A stretch of DNA of 45,000 nucleotides from Paulinella micropora. Its lineage: Eukaryota > Cercozoa > Imbricatea > Euglyphida > Paulinellidae. The stretch spans positions 1 through 45,000 of the forward strand of contig WBZZ01002453.1 in the NCBI GenBank assembly GCA_019918135.1, in the 5' to 3' direction. Under the pieces are notes generated by a model that saw only the letters and a program-made list of their open reading frames with translations, had not been told where the DNA came from and ran no database searches. Shown piece after piece: positions 1 through 9,606 of the stretch. The position numbers and the translations under genes are program-made. Position 1 is the first letter of the stretch. Each line of letters starts with the position of its first letter.

Positions 1-283
1 TTTTGGAGTCGCTTTGTTTTTTATTAAATTCGTATGAACGAACGACTGCGGTTGCAACTGCCCCCCCCCCCCCCTCCCGTCATTTCTTTTGTCAGTGTAT
101 GAACGTGGAGAATTGGGAAGGGGGGGTGTGGGAGGACAGGACAGATGGCGCCCCCCCCCCCCCCGCCTGCACACTTGCTGTGAAGAAAGAGCGAAACTGA
201 AAGGGCGTGGGAGAGAGGGGGGTGCGAGAACGAGGGGGGGGGATGGACGCCTAATTTTTGGCCGAGCGACTAGCACCAGCAGG
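1..283. other. Noncoding leader with C and G homopolymers
   Basis: No convincing gene is seen here. The stretch holds long C runs near 61-74 and 150-163 and G runs near 117-124 and 234-241. Short open frames across it are proline- or glycine-rich by-products of these tracts. It ends in the TATA box of the next gene. Confidence 0.6.
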
Positions 284-292
284 TTTATAAAG
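284..292 (+). promoter_or_regulatory. TATA box upstream of the gene at 331
   Basis: TTTATAAAG lies about 40 bases before the ATG at 331, a usual spacing for an RNA polymerase II TATA box with a very short leader. Confidence 0.55.
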
Positions 293-330
293 AATGCAAG
301 GCAGGCAGAAAAACACCTTTAAAAAAAGAA

Positions 331-1029
331 ATGATGCTTATGAAAGAACCACTCCTGCTGTTGTTGTTTCTTTCGGCCCTGGCCCGATCGCTGCCCGCTG
401 GAGCGGGCAGCAATATTTCCGTGCCCCGGTTCATGTTGCGTAAGTACAGAAAAGAGGTGGCCTTGTTCCTGTCGGATCATGCCCCCACGCACCACGCGGA
501 GGTTCCGTACGGAAAAGGCGCAGTACACTTACTTTCGGTCCAGCCGTTCGTACAGCTACCAGACTGCCACTTTGTCAAGGTGTTTAATGTTTATACGCTG
601 TACCCCAGGTACGCCGCACACAACTTCAAGTTCTACTTTGAAGCGTCACACCCAGTGTACTCTACCAAAACCCTGACATACATCACCCCGGCGCACGCGA
701 AGAACGACACGAGCAAGCAATTCCGTCTGCGAGAGGCCAGGGCACGGGTCTGGGCGAAAGCAAGTACCAACGCTAACCTCAATCTCAGCGTGTACGCGGT
801 CTGTACCGACTCTTACGCTGGTGGCTGCACGCTAGAATTCACGCCCGCGATCGTCTGCACGCGACACTACCCTGCCATTCCCAGGCTAGGCATCAGCGCC
901 CTCGTGCTCCTGTGCTTGAGCCTCTTTCTGCTGCTCGGTTACGGTTGCTCCTACTCCGTGAGCCGGTTCTGGGAAGATGTGCTGAATTGTTCGTGTGTCT
1001 GGTTGTGGGTTTCGCTAGTGCCGGGTTAG
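331..1029 (+). CDS. Predicted secreted/membrane glycoprotein with signal peptide
   Basis: A 232-residue protein starting at an ATG preceded by an A-rich leader and a TATA box. Residues 4-20 are a basic-then-hydrophobic signal peptide, with likely cleavage before about residue 27. The ectodomain has Asn-linked glycosylation sequons (N28-I-S, and NDT and NLS further on) and several cysteines. Residues about 187-208 form one strong membrane helix followed by a short tail. I recognise no family. A second hydrophobic stretch lies in another frame at about 990-1060, just past this ORF's end, so the true C-terminus may differ through a frameshift or splicing. Probable type I envelope or surface protein by topology; function unknown. 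Confidence 0.75.
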   Translation: MMLMKEPLLLLLFLSALARSLPAGAGSNISVPRFMLRKYRKEVALFLSDHAPTHHAEVPYGKGAVHLLSVQPFVQLPDCHFVKVFNVYTLYPRYAAHNFKFYFEASHPVYSTKTLTYITPAHAKNDTSKQFRLREARARVWAKASTNANLNLSVYAVCTDSYAGGCTLEFTPAIVCTRHYPAIPRLGISALVLLCLSLFLLLGYGCSYSVSRFWEDVLNCSCVWLWVSLVPG

Positions 1030-1335
1030 TGTGCTTGCTTGTTTTGATCGGCCTGTGGGACCGAGGCGATAGCACTGCGCTGTGGCTGAGCCAGGCTACG
1101 GACGAACTATTCTACCTCAACTGACTTGTCTGGAAGAAGCGCGGGGAATAGGTGGGGGCCCTCTTTTCCCGTCCCCTTGCGAGGCACATTGCTCGAAAAC
1201 TGGGCGGCCCCCCCCCCCTCTCACCTCTCCTGTTCGCCTACGACTTTGACATTCCTCTTACATTCCTCTTTCCCCCCCCCCCCCCCACGCTCATCTTTCT
1301 TTAACTCTCGAAGCTTTATTTTTTAAAAAACAGGA
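1030..1335. other. Noncoding spacer with C tracts
   Basis: No gene supported, apart from the possible alternative tail of the preceding membrane protein (to about 1124). C runs occur near 1207-1216 and 1272-1286, and an AT-rich stretch at 1310-1332 leads into the next gene. Confidence 0.5.
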
Positions 1336-2621
1336 ATGGAACTTGAAAAATGGTGTCAAACTCATCCTGCAGTGTCGGCACGAAAAGTTGTCAGGGCTGT
1401 ACAAAAAGCAAATCCTGCCCTTGGCGGAACGAGTTGTTATTATGTCTTTGGGCTCCGGGATGCCCCACCAACCTCACAGCCAGAGGAAATGAGCTCCTGC
1501 TTTTTTGGTTTGGTACCGATCACCGAAGGACGTCTGGGATAAAACGAATTTTCTGACGGCCTTGGCTGCTTTCTGGCAAACCGACATGAACAGGAAATGG
1601 TCCTTGGACTGGGAGTCCGTTCGTTGCGTGGGCATACTGGCGAACAGATGCACCCAAGACCCTGACCAGCTGCATTTCGAAGCAGACCCCGCCTTTGCTC
1701 TCAAGCCAACAGAGGCGCTGGCTCTTTTTCAGCATATCGCGCAGTACCAAATCCCTAGAATCGTAAGTGTGCACACCACCACCAACCCAACTCCTTGGCT
1801 GAACGCGACCGAGAGCTCCAACGCCATGCGTTTAGTCCGAGAGGGTCTCACCCAATGCCTTACCAGTCAGGAGACGTATGCAGGCGTCGCTAGGGGAAAG
1901 AGGCGCCTGAATGCAATTATGCGCGCGCGTACGTCATAGAGCCAGTCTTCCAGAAGCTAATGCAAAAGTACGAGCCCGGGAAACAGCACTCCCAGAATGT
2001 GGCCCTTGCGGGCCCGACAGGAAGCCTTACACCACTAACCGAAATTAAGTTTGAATCCGTAGCGCTGTGCTCTGTAGACACGACGTATCACCATTGCGAT
2101 TTCTTGCTGTGCCACGTGGGGCGAGAGTATAATCTGGTGCAAATATCTTCGTATGGCGGTTACTATGGGTTGTCGGTTGTATGCTGGGGGAAGAGGCTGA
2201 CGTTCTGGACGGGCGGCGGTCCGCTTCTCACTTCAAAGAAATTATGACGCACCTTAGAACAAAATGCCAAGGGCGCTGGTGGACTACGCAAGAAACGCGG
2301 GCGTTCCTTGAAGACTGTGCGACTTACGCCGGATATGTTCGCACCCGCGACGATACCGAAGAGAAAAATGACGCCGACCTATGGCGTGAGCAGCTGTCTT
2401 TTGCCCTAAAATTCAGTGAGCAATACTTTGGGGTCCGCTTAGATCACCTCGGACAGAGTCCTGACAAGTTGTGGCAGGACTGGTCCGCCATTACGCTTAG
2501 TTTTCGCACCAACTGGCAACTCTTGCAGCCCTCTTTCTTGCTTGCACTAGCTCGAAGCAAACGCGACGGCGAAGGAAGAAAGGGGGGAACGGAGGCAAAG
2601 GACGGCCGTGACACACATTAA
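1336..2621 (+). pseudogene. Broken gene of unknown function
   Basis: Three long open segments on the same strand follow one another in different frames: about 1505-1939, 1960-2247 and 2181-2621. A possible N-terminal piece begins with ATG at 1336. Each has ordinary composition, unlike the low-complexity frames of the noncoding DNA, and they abut with almost no gap, so they look like one gene with at least two or three frameshifts. The last segment ends with a TAA that overlaps an ATTAAA poly(A)-like signal. No domain is recognised; the middle segment carries spaced cysteines and histidines. Sequencing indels could mimic this. Spliced exons are a weaker alternative because no clear donor/acceptor pairs lie at the junctions. 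Confidence 0.5.
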
Positions 2622-3190
2622 AAAGATTGTTTAGAAAACAACATCTCCTAAGCCCCCGAATATCCGGGGGAGGGGAAGAGGAAGGGGGGAACATAGATGT
2701 TTTCCCCGCCCGGCTTTCTGACACACAAGCACCTACCCCCCCCCCCCCTCCACTATCTGCCCGAATTCCAGGGAAAAACACACTCCCCTCCTTCTGGCGG
2801 GCGATGGGACCCCTGCGCCGTGCCGGTAGTAGGTGGCGCCCCCCCCCTCCATTCGCTATAGTCGCGGCCATTGAGAATGATTCTCTCGAAAACTTTTTTA
2901 AATGTTTTTAATAAATAAGCAGACAGGGAAGGCGACACCGGTGCCTAAATGCCAAGCCTTACGTTTTCTGGGCGTTTGGGGAAAGAAAAGGAGGGAGGGG
3001 ACAAAAAGGAAAAAAGGAGCGCATTTCTCCCCTCCCTCCGGCGGCTAGTGCACTGAACATGTTTGCACAGTCGCCGCGGCCTCTGTTCTGCGCGTACTGC
3101 AAGTGCAATAAAAAAACTCTGGTGGGTTTTTGCCCTTGTGTTCTGAAAAGAAGAAATGGGGAAAAAGTTACATTACACACACACACACGT
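2622..3190. other. Noncoding region with C tracts, palindrome and dispersed repeat copy
   Basis: No gene supported. Positions about 2690-2738 hold an element that recurs near 4616-4675 (shared core ATAGATGTTTTCCCCG followed by a CTGACACACAAGCA-like segment and a C run). GAGAATGATTCTC at 2873-2885 is a perfect palindrome. AATAAA lies at about 2911. A small Cys-rich open frame at 3059-3256 is not supported further. Confidence 0.5.
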
Positions 3191-3196
3191 TTTATT
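3191..3196 (-). terminator. Poly(A) signal of the downstream MYND gene
   Basis: TTTATT on the plus strand reads AATAAA on the minus strand, about 57 bases past the stop of the MYND gene. It is followed directly by a (GT)n run on the minus strand, matching the GU-rich downstream element of animal-type cleavage/polyadenylation sites. Confidence 0.6.
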
Positions 3197-3252
3197 AAAA
3201 AAGCTTTGGCAAACTGGTCTCTTACTTTGGCACCCGACGTCCACCCCTGTCT

Positions 3253-3939
3253 TTAGTCCTGACGACGCGCCCAGAAAGACAGGATCTGCGGTTGCAGAAA
3301 GGCGGGCACGCAGCTCTGCAGTTCGGCCTGCAAGCAGTCGGGTGCTTGCCCCCGCGCCAAGCGTTCAGCCGCCGCACGGGCTTTATCTGCGCAGAGCTGA
3401 AAGAACAGGCGTTCTCTCGGGACAGGCTGTGGCGGCAGTGTGGCCGTGGCGGGATTCAACCGCACCAAGTCGAGCACTGCCTCTAGGAGGAGCAAGCGGC
3501 CTTCCAGTAAGACTGTCGACGCCCCCGCCCGCTTGAGCGCGAGATGCCTTTGCGGTAAATCCATGGCCAAGACCGCTGCCATCGCTGGTTGTATCTTCCG
3601 ACGGCAATGCGCTTTGTGCAACGTTTGCCAGTGGGTACGTTGGCAGGCGGCGTTGCAATACATGACGAGGCGACAGCGGGAACAGGCCAGCAAGGGCGCG
3701 GCCGCGGAATCCTCGCGGGAGCAGCAGGCACAGTCCAAGGTGCGGCTTGTAGTGGCTAGAGAGTGGGCGCGGGGGTGGCGACCGCCCTGTCCTTTGGGGG
3801 CAGGGGATTTGCGGGGGGGATCGCCTCCACCGACTCTCCCCCGGCTCCAGCTCTGCCAATAACGGTGGGTGTGATGCTCTTTTTCCAAAGTCCACCTCTC
3901 TCGGGCAGGCACTCGAGCAGTGCCTCGACCACGACACAC
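3253..3939 (-). CDS. MYND zinc-finger protein (downstream copy)
   Basis: The frame holds a MYND finger: CACC, then CSRC, then YCNAACQ and a closing H-x3-H-x2-C, giving the C-x2-C/C-x2-C/C-x3-C/H-x3-C zinc-ligand order. MYND domains bind zinc and usually short proline-rich peptides of partner proteins. After the finger come about 115 residues of helical, leucine- and arginine-rich sequence. No ATG precedes the finger in this frame; the open frame begins only at a GTG at 3939. It overlaps the 3' end of the next MYND gene by about 180 bases. Splicing is possible, since a pyrimidine-rich acceptor-like CTCTCTAG ends at the upstream gene's stop codon, and so is frameshifting at the G7 (C7 on the coding strand) at 3813-3819. 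Domain secure, start unresolved. Confidence 0.7.
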   Translation of the reverse strand: MCRGRGTARVPARERWTLEKEHHTHRYWQSWSRGRVGGGDPPRKSPAPKGQGGRHPRAHSLATTSRTLDCACCSREDSAAAPLLACSRCRLVMYCNAACQRTHWQTLHKAHCRRKIQPAMAAVLAMDLPQRHLALKRAGASTVLLEGRLLLLEAVLDLVRLNPATATLPPQPVPRERLFFQLCADKARAAAERLARGQAPDCLQAELQSCVPAFLQPQILSFWARRQD

Positions 3940-4400
3940 ACGCCGACCTCTGGCGGTATATTCTTGACCTCAGCCCGCAGATGTTGCAAATTGGGCTGTG
4001 CCAGATCCGCGCGGGACAGCGCGGAGATAGAGATTCCCGGACAACTCGGGCGCGCCGTCGCTAGCAGAAACACGTCACATATTTTCCTGTCACGCTGCGC
4101 CTTGTCCGCGGCTGCGAGCAGTGAATTGCGCAGGTCTTGGCTAGTCCGGACTTGCTGTAGAAAGGCCAAGGCCCGCGCGTGCTGTGCATTGTTCTTGGCC
4201 CCGGCCAGGCACGACACTTTGTGCCGAGCTTTCCAATCGGCTTCTTGGCAGGCCACACTGCAATAATAAGCCACGCGGCACTGGGCACAGGCGCGATATT
4301 TGGCTGCAAGTTTCTGGCCGGCCAATCTCTGCTTTTGCAGCATGCCCCCGCAAGCCGCATTGGCACAACTATAGAATGACAGCACGGTGTCGCTCGGCAT
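3756..4400 (-). CDS. MYND zinc-finger protein (upstream copy)
   Basis: A 214-residue protein from an ATG at 4400. Residues 12-64 form an MYND finger with C12, C17, C38, C41, C47, C51, H60 and C64 as probable zinc ligands, including an AYYCSVACQ core and a W-K-x-R-H end. The rest is about 150 residues with alanine-rich helices and a few cysteines. It sits head-to-tail with a second MYND gene in another frame, suggesting tandem duplication. MYND gene families occur in some large animal DNA viruses such as cypriniviruses. The role is probably protein-protein contact in host regulation, by analogy only. Confidence 0.75.
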   Translation of the reverse strand: MPSDTVLSFYSCANAACGGMLQKQRLAGQKLAAKYRACAQCRVAYYCSVACQEADWKARHKVSCLAGAKNNAQHARALAFLQQVRTSQDLRNSLLAAADKAQRDRKICDVFLLATARPSCPGISISALSRADLAQPNLQHLRAEVKNIPPEVGVCVVVEALLECLPERGGLWKKSITPTVIGRAGAGGESVEAIPPANPLPPKDRAVATPAPTL

Positions 4401-5563
4401 GACTGCAGAAGCACACTTTTCTTTTTTTGTGCACAGCCTCTCCCCCCCCCCCCCCGCCGGTCCGTCCCAGAAACGAGAGAAGGGGCGAGAAATGGAGGAC
4501 CGGGGGGGGGGCCGCGCCCCTCCCGGAGAGAGGAAAGGGGGGTATGCGCCCGAGTGAAGGAGAGGAGGGGGGGGGGGGCCGCAAACCAACCTCCCCCCGC
4601 AAGGGGGCAGAGGGAGGAATATAGATGTTTTCCCCGCGCGGTTTTTCTGACACACAAGCAACTACCCCCCCCCCCCACACACACACACACACACAACCAC
4701 CAAAAAAGAGAAAAAGGAGAGGAAAATGGGGAGCAGGGGAAACCTTTCGTACAGACACTCCCCCTTCCAAGGGAGAGGAAAATGGAGAGGGGGAACGGCG
4801 ACTATGTTTTTTTAGAGAAGGTTCAAGTTCTGTATCTCAAACATAGCCGCCGTCCCCCGGCCTGCACGGGGGCGCGCTCGGACACAGATAGGTGAGTTGA
4901 AGGTAGACCATTAAAAAGGATTTTCTTTTGAAAACCATGAAAAAGTAATCTTCTGGTACGGGCCTTTGTTTTTTTAATTTCTTGTCGATAGGTAGGAAAG
5001 TGGACATTGCCTTTTTTTCGCGCGGGCCGGCCATAAAGAGAAAAAACTTTTTATGGGGGCCCTCTGGGGTGAAGAAATAGTGAAATGGAAAACTCCGCGG
5101 GCCCGCGGATGAACTTTATTGGCAACGGACTAGAATACGGCCTATTGATAAATATTAATTCTAAAACAAAATACTACAAAAAAATTTAGAAAAGTTTGTA
5201 GTATTTATGGGGGATTGTGACCCGCTCGACGAGCAGCCTTGTCTGTGCGGGGTGCCCAAGGATTTTCTTTAGCCAAAAACAAGCCCTGTTTGGAGGCGGA
5301 CTGGACTAGAAGAGGAAAGGGAGGGCAGGGCCGCTTCCAACGGGGGGAGGGAAGGGGGCGGGGGAGGGAAAGGAGAGGCGGGGCCCGGGGGTCCGGGCCG
5401 ACCCCTGCCCCCCTAGTCCCTTGCCTCTTTCTTCCTCCCCCCCCCTCCCGCTTCCTTTACATACCTCCCCCTCTTCCCCCCTGCCCCCTCTCTCCCCTCT
5501 TTATACCCTCTACTCTCCTCTTAATAGATACCAAGAAAGAAAAGGGTCTACTGAAGCACAAAG
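4401..5563. other. Noncoding region with G/C tracts, (CA)n and AT-rich island
   Basis: No gene supported. Contents in order: C14 at about 4441-4455; G tracts near 4500 and 4565-4577; a dispersed element at about 4616-4675 similar to 2690-2738; (CA)n at about 4675-4696; an AT-rich stretch 4900-5220 with an inverted repeat (see separate entry); and a pyrimidine-rich run 5400-5520. TTTATAC at 5500-5506 may be the TATA element of the gene at 5564. Confidence 0.5.
5169..5206. repeat. 12-bp perfect inverted repeat (hairpin)
   Basis: AAATACTACAAA at 5169-5180 is exactly complementary to TTTGTAGTATTT at 5195-5206, with a 14-base A-rich loop. It lies in an AT-rich island between genes. It could be a protein-binding site or an RNA hairpin; no gene end is close enough to call it a terminator. 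Confidence 0.6.
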
Positions 5564-7892
5564 ATGAAACAAGAAATGAGCAGCAACCTTGAGGAAGACA
5601 AGGTCTTAGCCTTGGCGGATTCTAAGGAGACGTTGCGAAGACTGCAAGCCAGGCTAAAAGTCATTGCAGCCAAAGCCAACAATCCGCACCTGCAAGGTCT
5701 GCGCCCGATTTATCTGGGCACGATAGTGCCCCTGGCCAACGAGAGACGTTTGGTAAGCACGTCGCAGGCGCGAAAGTGGATCTTAGCCAATAAATGACAA
5801 GCGCGCCTAGCGCCATACTTTATGCCCGGCGCGCCTGAGTGGCACGTGGATCACATTGTGCCGCGCGCATGGGGGGGGCGTGGACCACCCTCGCATCTAT
5901 GTCATGATGCCTGGATTGGTGAATATCTCGTTCAGTGATTTCTTGCCAGCGGAAAAGATAGCCTACATTGGCGGCGCGGCAGCTCGCGGTGCCAGGCTTT
6001 TCTGCAACTACCTGCGTCCAGGCGCCGAGTTGAGGATCGAGGAACTGCCAAAGTTGGCAATCACGGGCGCCCTGGACGGCCCTCAGGCCCTGACGACGCC
6101 TGCAAGGTTGGCAGACATCCGATCGTACATCTCCTGTTCGACGGGGCTGGATGCCGAGTTTTACGCTGACAGCTGCCTGCCCACGATCGAAGATATTAAG
6201 AAATCCTACGGCACTAGGAACCTGGTACTTAGAACACCCGTTCTTCGCGTGCATGAACCCTGCCTCCATGAATAGCGACTGGATCAGTTTCAGAAACTGT
6301 TCTCTCAATATCAAGACCCTGGAGTACAGAACTTGGAACGATTTCAGAGCAAGAGGTGAGCAGGCCCCGTTCCCGATCACTTTTATGACTTTGACATAGA
6401 TTTTGCAAAGTTAGCAGAGGCCGACAATCACGGTGACGAGTGGCTTACTCCCTCCTGGGCAGAGATACTCAAACTGCAACTCAGCCCAGAAATGTGCCAC
6501 GTGTTCGAAGTGCTGGTGGGTCGACTAATGTATCCCGTCGGGTCATTCGACAATTGGCAAGTGATGCCTTTTCTGCTTGGCGATGGCGGTAGGGGTAAGG
6601 GCACGGTTCTCGGCATAATCAAGAAAATGAAACCCCGCGAAAAGGTCGCGGTCTTGAACACAACAACAGCAGAGAAATTGGATTTGCAAAGCCTATACCA
6701 GAAAGAGCTTATCATGTGCCTGGCACTACCGCGAAACTGTACTGGCTTGCTAGACCAAGCTACGATGCAGAGCATGATATCAGGAGAAAACGTGCCCATC
6801 CCGTGCAAGCGCAAGACCGTCGCGATGGATCCGTGTTGCTCATCTCCTCTCATTATGGCTGGCAGCACTATCTTGAATTATAACAATGAACAAGAGCAGT
6901 GGAAACGACGGCTTGCGGTGTTCTGTTGGGAAAACACTCCGGCCAGAGTCGATTCCGGCCTGAAGAAGCTCATTGTCCAAAACGAGCTTCCATACATTCT
7001 GCTCCGCTGCATTGCTCGCTACCGCGCGACCGTGAAAGACAAGCCCAGCGCAGACTTCTGGCGAGATATAGCACCGCCCGCTCTGAGACATAATCAAAAA
7101 TATACTGAGAGCCGCATGAACTTGCTGGCGCGGTTCCTGCACGAAGGTTCAAAGGAGCACGGGGTGATCCCAGATAAAGGACGCCTTACTCTGTGGGAAG
7201 ACTTTATCTCGGCGTATGACGGGTACTACTTAAAGGAGCTGAAACAACCTACTTTGAAGGGGGCCGAAAATATCCCCCAAAGCGCGCTGCGCCAAAACGA
7301 TTTCGAGGTGTTTCCCCCGCGCACGGGCCTAGGCGCTGGCAGGGGTGCTCACAAGAAAGACGGGCGCGTCAACTACTGCGTATACTGCCCGTGCAGCAAA
7401 TCTGAGCTAGGACACGACTGCGACCCCACAGGAGTCTGTCGAGGGGGCCTGTGCCGGTATGTGAATTGTAAGAACAAGGGGCACAGGGATGCGGGCCGGC
7501 TCAAAGCGTATGGTATCGTAAATATGCGGATTGTGCCTCGCGGTGAGTTCGACCAGTGGCTGATTTGTACTACGGAGGCTGGCTCGGAGGCGGAGTCAGG
7601 CAAGAGCCTCACTGTGGGTGAGTGGCAAGAAAAGGTAGTGGCTCTGACACTGACACTGGCAAACGAGGACGAGAAAAAGATCATACGTGCGACCAAGCAA
7701 ATGTTGAAAGCGGAACGCAGGCGCGTCTGCCATATTGCTGGCATCAAGGACTGGAGGGTCTTGACAAAAAAAGTACAAGGAAGCACAAAAGCGAAAGCGA
7801 GAGGAGCGGCAGGTGCAGGGGTCTTCTTCCAAGAGGTCCCGACTGTCGGCCGAAGCTGCCCAGGAACGTGTGGAAAAGTACCCTTTGGATAA
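5564..7892 (+). pseudogene. Decayed fusion of HNH-endonuclease-like N-terminus and D5-like SF3 helicase
   Basis: Positions 5564-5797 open with an ATG and encode 77 residues, stopped by a TGA. In the same frame after the stop is an HNH signature (H-V-D-H-I-V-P-R-A-W-G-G); its second half continues in another frame after a G8 run at about 5871-5878. From about 6090 the sequence is a diverged copy of the intact helicase at 12200. It has lost roughly 230 bases after about 6225 (matching about 13138-13365 of the intact copy), shifts frame again near 6365, then runs open to 7892 through Walker A (GDGGRGKGT), the NYN...W-K-R-R region and the Cys cluster. A last shift at an A7 run near 7768 replaces the C-terminus. 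The HNH part has no counterpart in the intact copy, so the two share only the helicase half. Probably non-functional unless the indels are sequencing errors. Confidence 0.75.
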
Positions 7893-8469
7893 CAATGAGT
7901 AAGAACCAGAACAACTGGGATGTTCAGGAGGTAAGTTTTTTTGGATATTCATGCTCATTTTTATCCAAAGGCCTGTTACCTTTTTTTTGCAGCATCAGCA
8001 TTTTGAAGCCCACCGTGCCTCCTCCTGTGTGTGTGTGTTTACAGGCGCACGCCGGATTTCCGTGCGCCAAAACAGTGCGCTGATTGCACTGACAATAGGC
8101 GATTGTTGTCAAAGGGGTTTTGCAAGAGACCAGCAAAAGATTTCGTCTGGCTTCATTAAATCAGTTTTTTTTTCTTCGTGAACACAAATATTCCCTCCCC
8201 CCCCCCCCCCCGGAGGGTGTGACACCCATGAGTCGAAGAGACCAGCGGGGCACGCGGCCCCCCCCCCCCGACAGCCCCGCGGGGGGGGGGGGGATGTGCA
8301 GCCTTGCCTCCCCTTCCCCCGGTAGCCAACCTCCCCGGCAGGCTGCCCATCCCCCCTCTCTCCTCTCCTCCTTCTCCTCTTCCCTGTCTTCCTCAGCAAC
8401 AACAAAAGAAAAAAAAAGTGTAAATGAGCAACTGCAACCACCGTGTATTAGTCCAATAAATCCACGTTT
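7893..8469. other. 3' flank of decayed helicase with splice-like signals, then C/G tracts
   Basis: Positions 7893-8060 resemble 15065-15225 after the intact helicase. Both have GTAAGA at the expected stop (7899 here), a second donor-like GAGGTAAG about 30 bases on, the AAAGGCCTGTTAC block, a pyrimidine-rich stretch, a (GT)n run and CAG before GCGCACGCC. After 8160 the region holds C14 at about 8198-8211, C and G runs at 8260-8293 and a pyrimidine-rich run to 8400; no gene is seen there. AATAAA is at about 8455. Confidence 0.55.
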
Positions 8470-8481
8470 CTTTTTTTATTA

Positions 8482-9078
8482 TTACATTTCGGGCACTGTC
8501 TGTAAGATGAGCCCAAGGCGACGCAATCCGGCGGCAGCCTCTTGCGGGGACAAACCAGCTGTCTGGCGCGAGAGTGCTAGTGCTTGCTCTTCGTTTGCAA
8601 TAGCATCTACATCCAAGGACAAGTCGTTTCTTGCATTCCTTTGGTAGTAGTACCAGCGATAACAAACGAGTACCAAAAGCATAATTGTGCATGTTGGAAT
8701 GGCCAGCAATGAATAGAAGCACAGCCTCTGTAAAGGTGCCACCGTGCCCACAGCTGTGTCAGATGCCGAAGCAATTTTTGTCACACTCGTGCTAGCCACC
8801 AAGCCCCTGTTCGGTGTGATGCCTGCTTTGGGGGGCTCTCCAAAGCTGGGCTGGACTGTGGCAGCGTGCACAGCTGGGCTAGGCACATTGCAATTGCCAG
8901 CGTTTGTTGCTGCTACACACGCGGAAACACAAGCCGACATGCACGCTGGGGTCGCCCGAGGTCTTAGCTCTGTTGTGGAAGAAGAGTCCAGATCGGTCTG
9001 CATGGCGCTGCCAGTCGGGCTGGTACTGCCAGATACTGTCGCGGAACCCGTCGGGCTGGTACTGTCAGATACCGTCAC
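8482..9078 (-). CDS. Ser/Thr-rich single-pass membrane protein
   Basis: The frame encodes an N-terminal stalk of repeats (T-G-S-A-T-V-S-G-S-T-S-P type), a Cys-containing linker, one strong membrane helix (around LLAIPTCTIMLLVLVCY) followed by a basic YYYQRN stop-transfer, and a cytoplasmic tail of about 55 residues. The mucin-like repeats imply O-glycosylation outside the cell. The stop TAA is followed directly by AATAAA, giving a very short 3' UTR. The start is uncertain: the frame stays open beyond 9078, the boundary codon there is GTG, and the first in-frame ATG (9003) lies inside the repeats. No signal peptide is visible, so an upstream exon or a frameshift into the ORF at 9075-9572 is likely. 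No family recognised. Confidence 0.55.
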   Translation of the reverse strand: MTVSDSTSPTGSATVSGSTSPTGSAMQTDLDSSSTTELRPRATPACMSACVSACVAATNAGNCNVPSPAVHAATVQPSFGEPPKAGITPNRGLVASTSVTKIASASDTAVGTVAPLQRLCFYSLLAIPTCTIMLLVLVCYRWYYYQRNARNDLSLDVDAIANEEQALALSRQTAGLSPQEAAAGLRRLGLILQTVPEM

Positions 9079-9130
9079 AGAGCCAGTCGAACTCGCGCTG
9101 CCAGATACTGTCGCGGAACCAGTGGGGCAG
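9011..9130. repeat. 36-bp tandem repeat, three units plus a part
   Basis: Units start at 9011, 9047 and 9083, with a 12-base remainder from 9119. Each encodes 12 residues of the Ser/Thr-rich stalk on the minus strand. The period is a multiple of three, so unit number can change without breaking the frame. Confidence 0.75.
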
Positions 9131-9572
9131 CGACTACTTGAGCCACAGTCGCTGTTGCGTAAGCCGGACCAGGCCCTTGCACAGACTGCTCTGCGTACGA
9201 TAACGCAGCAGGCACACCTTGCCGTCCCCCCGCCAAGCGTGCAGGACCCAAGCCTTGCACCTCTTCATCCTCGCTGGACGCTGGATAAAGATCAGCATCC
9301 TCATCGTCCCGGCCCAAATCAGGTAACTTCAGGGGTTGATTGCCTGGATCAGTTAACTCCAGAGGTTCCACGGGAGGTCCTATAGGGTCGCTGTGACCAG
9401 CTGCAAGGTGTCCGACTCCATCTTCATCCTCTGATTCAGATAATGGCAGAGCTTCCCACGGAGGTAGTGCTACAGGTACAGTTGCAGAGTGTCTGACTCG
9501 CGATCGATCTACTCGCGATCGATCTCTGGGAAAATGCCATCCATATTTTTGCACATGTTTGCGCCTGTTCAA
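9075..9572 (-). CDS. Acidic low-complexity open frame, possible 5' part of the membrane gene
   Basis: A 165-codon open frame with two acidic clusters (SESEDEDG and SSEDEE-like) and many prolines. It begins without an ATG (TTG at 9572) and overlaps the membrane protein frame by 4 bases. A direct repeat (CGCGATCGATCT twice, about 9500-9525) gives a duplicated D-R-S-R-V. It may be an upstream exon or a frameshifted N-terminus of the neighbouring membrane protein, or a chance frame. No domain recognised. Confidence 0.3.
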   Translation of the reverse strand: MNRRKHVQKYGWHFPRDRSRVDRSRVRHSATVPVALPPWEALPLSESEDEDGVGHLAAGHSDPIGPPVEPLELTDPGNQPLKLPDLGRDDEDADLYPASSEDEEVQGLGPARLAGGRQGVPAALSYAEQSVQGPGPAYATATVAQVVAAPLVPRQYLAARVRLAL

Positions 9573-9606
9573 GCAGAATTGCGTGCGTAGGGAGGGATGT
9601 ATGTAT

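Noticed and set aside
3059..3256. Small Cys-rich frame (CAYCKC...CPC)
   Set aside because: Lies over the 3' UTR and poly(A) region of the minus-strand MYND gene and runs into a (CA)n repeat; no second line of support.
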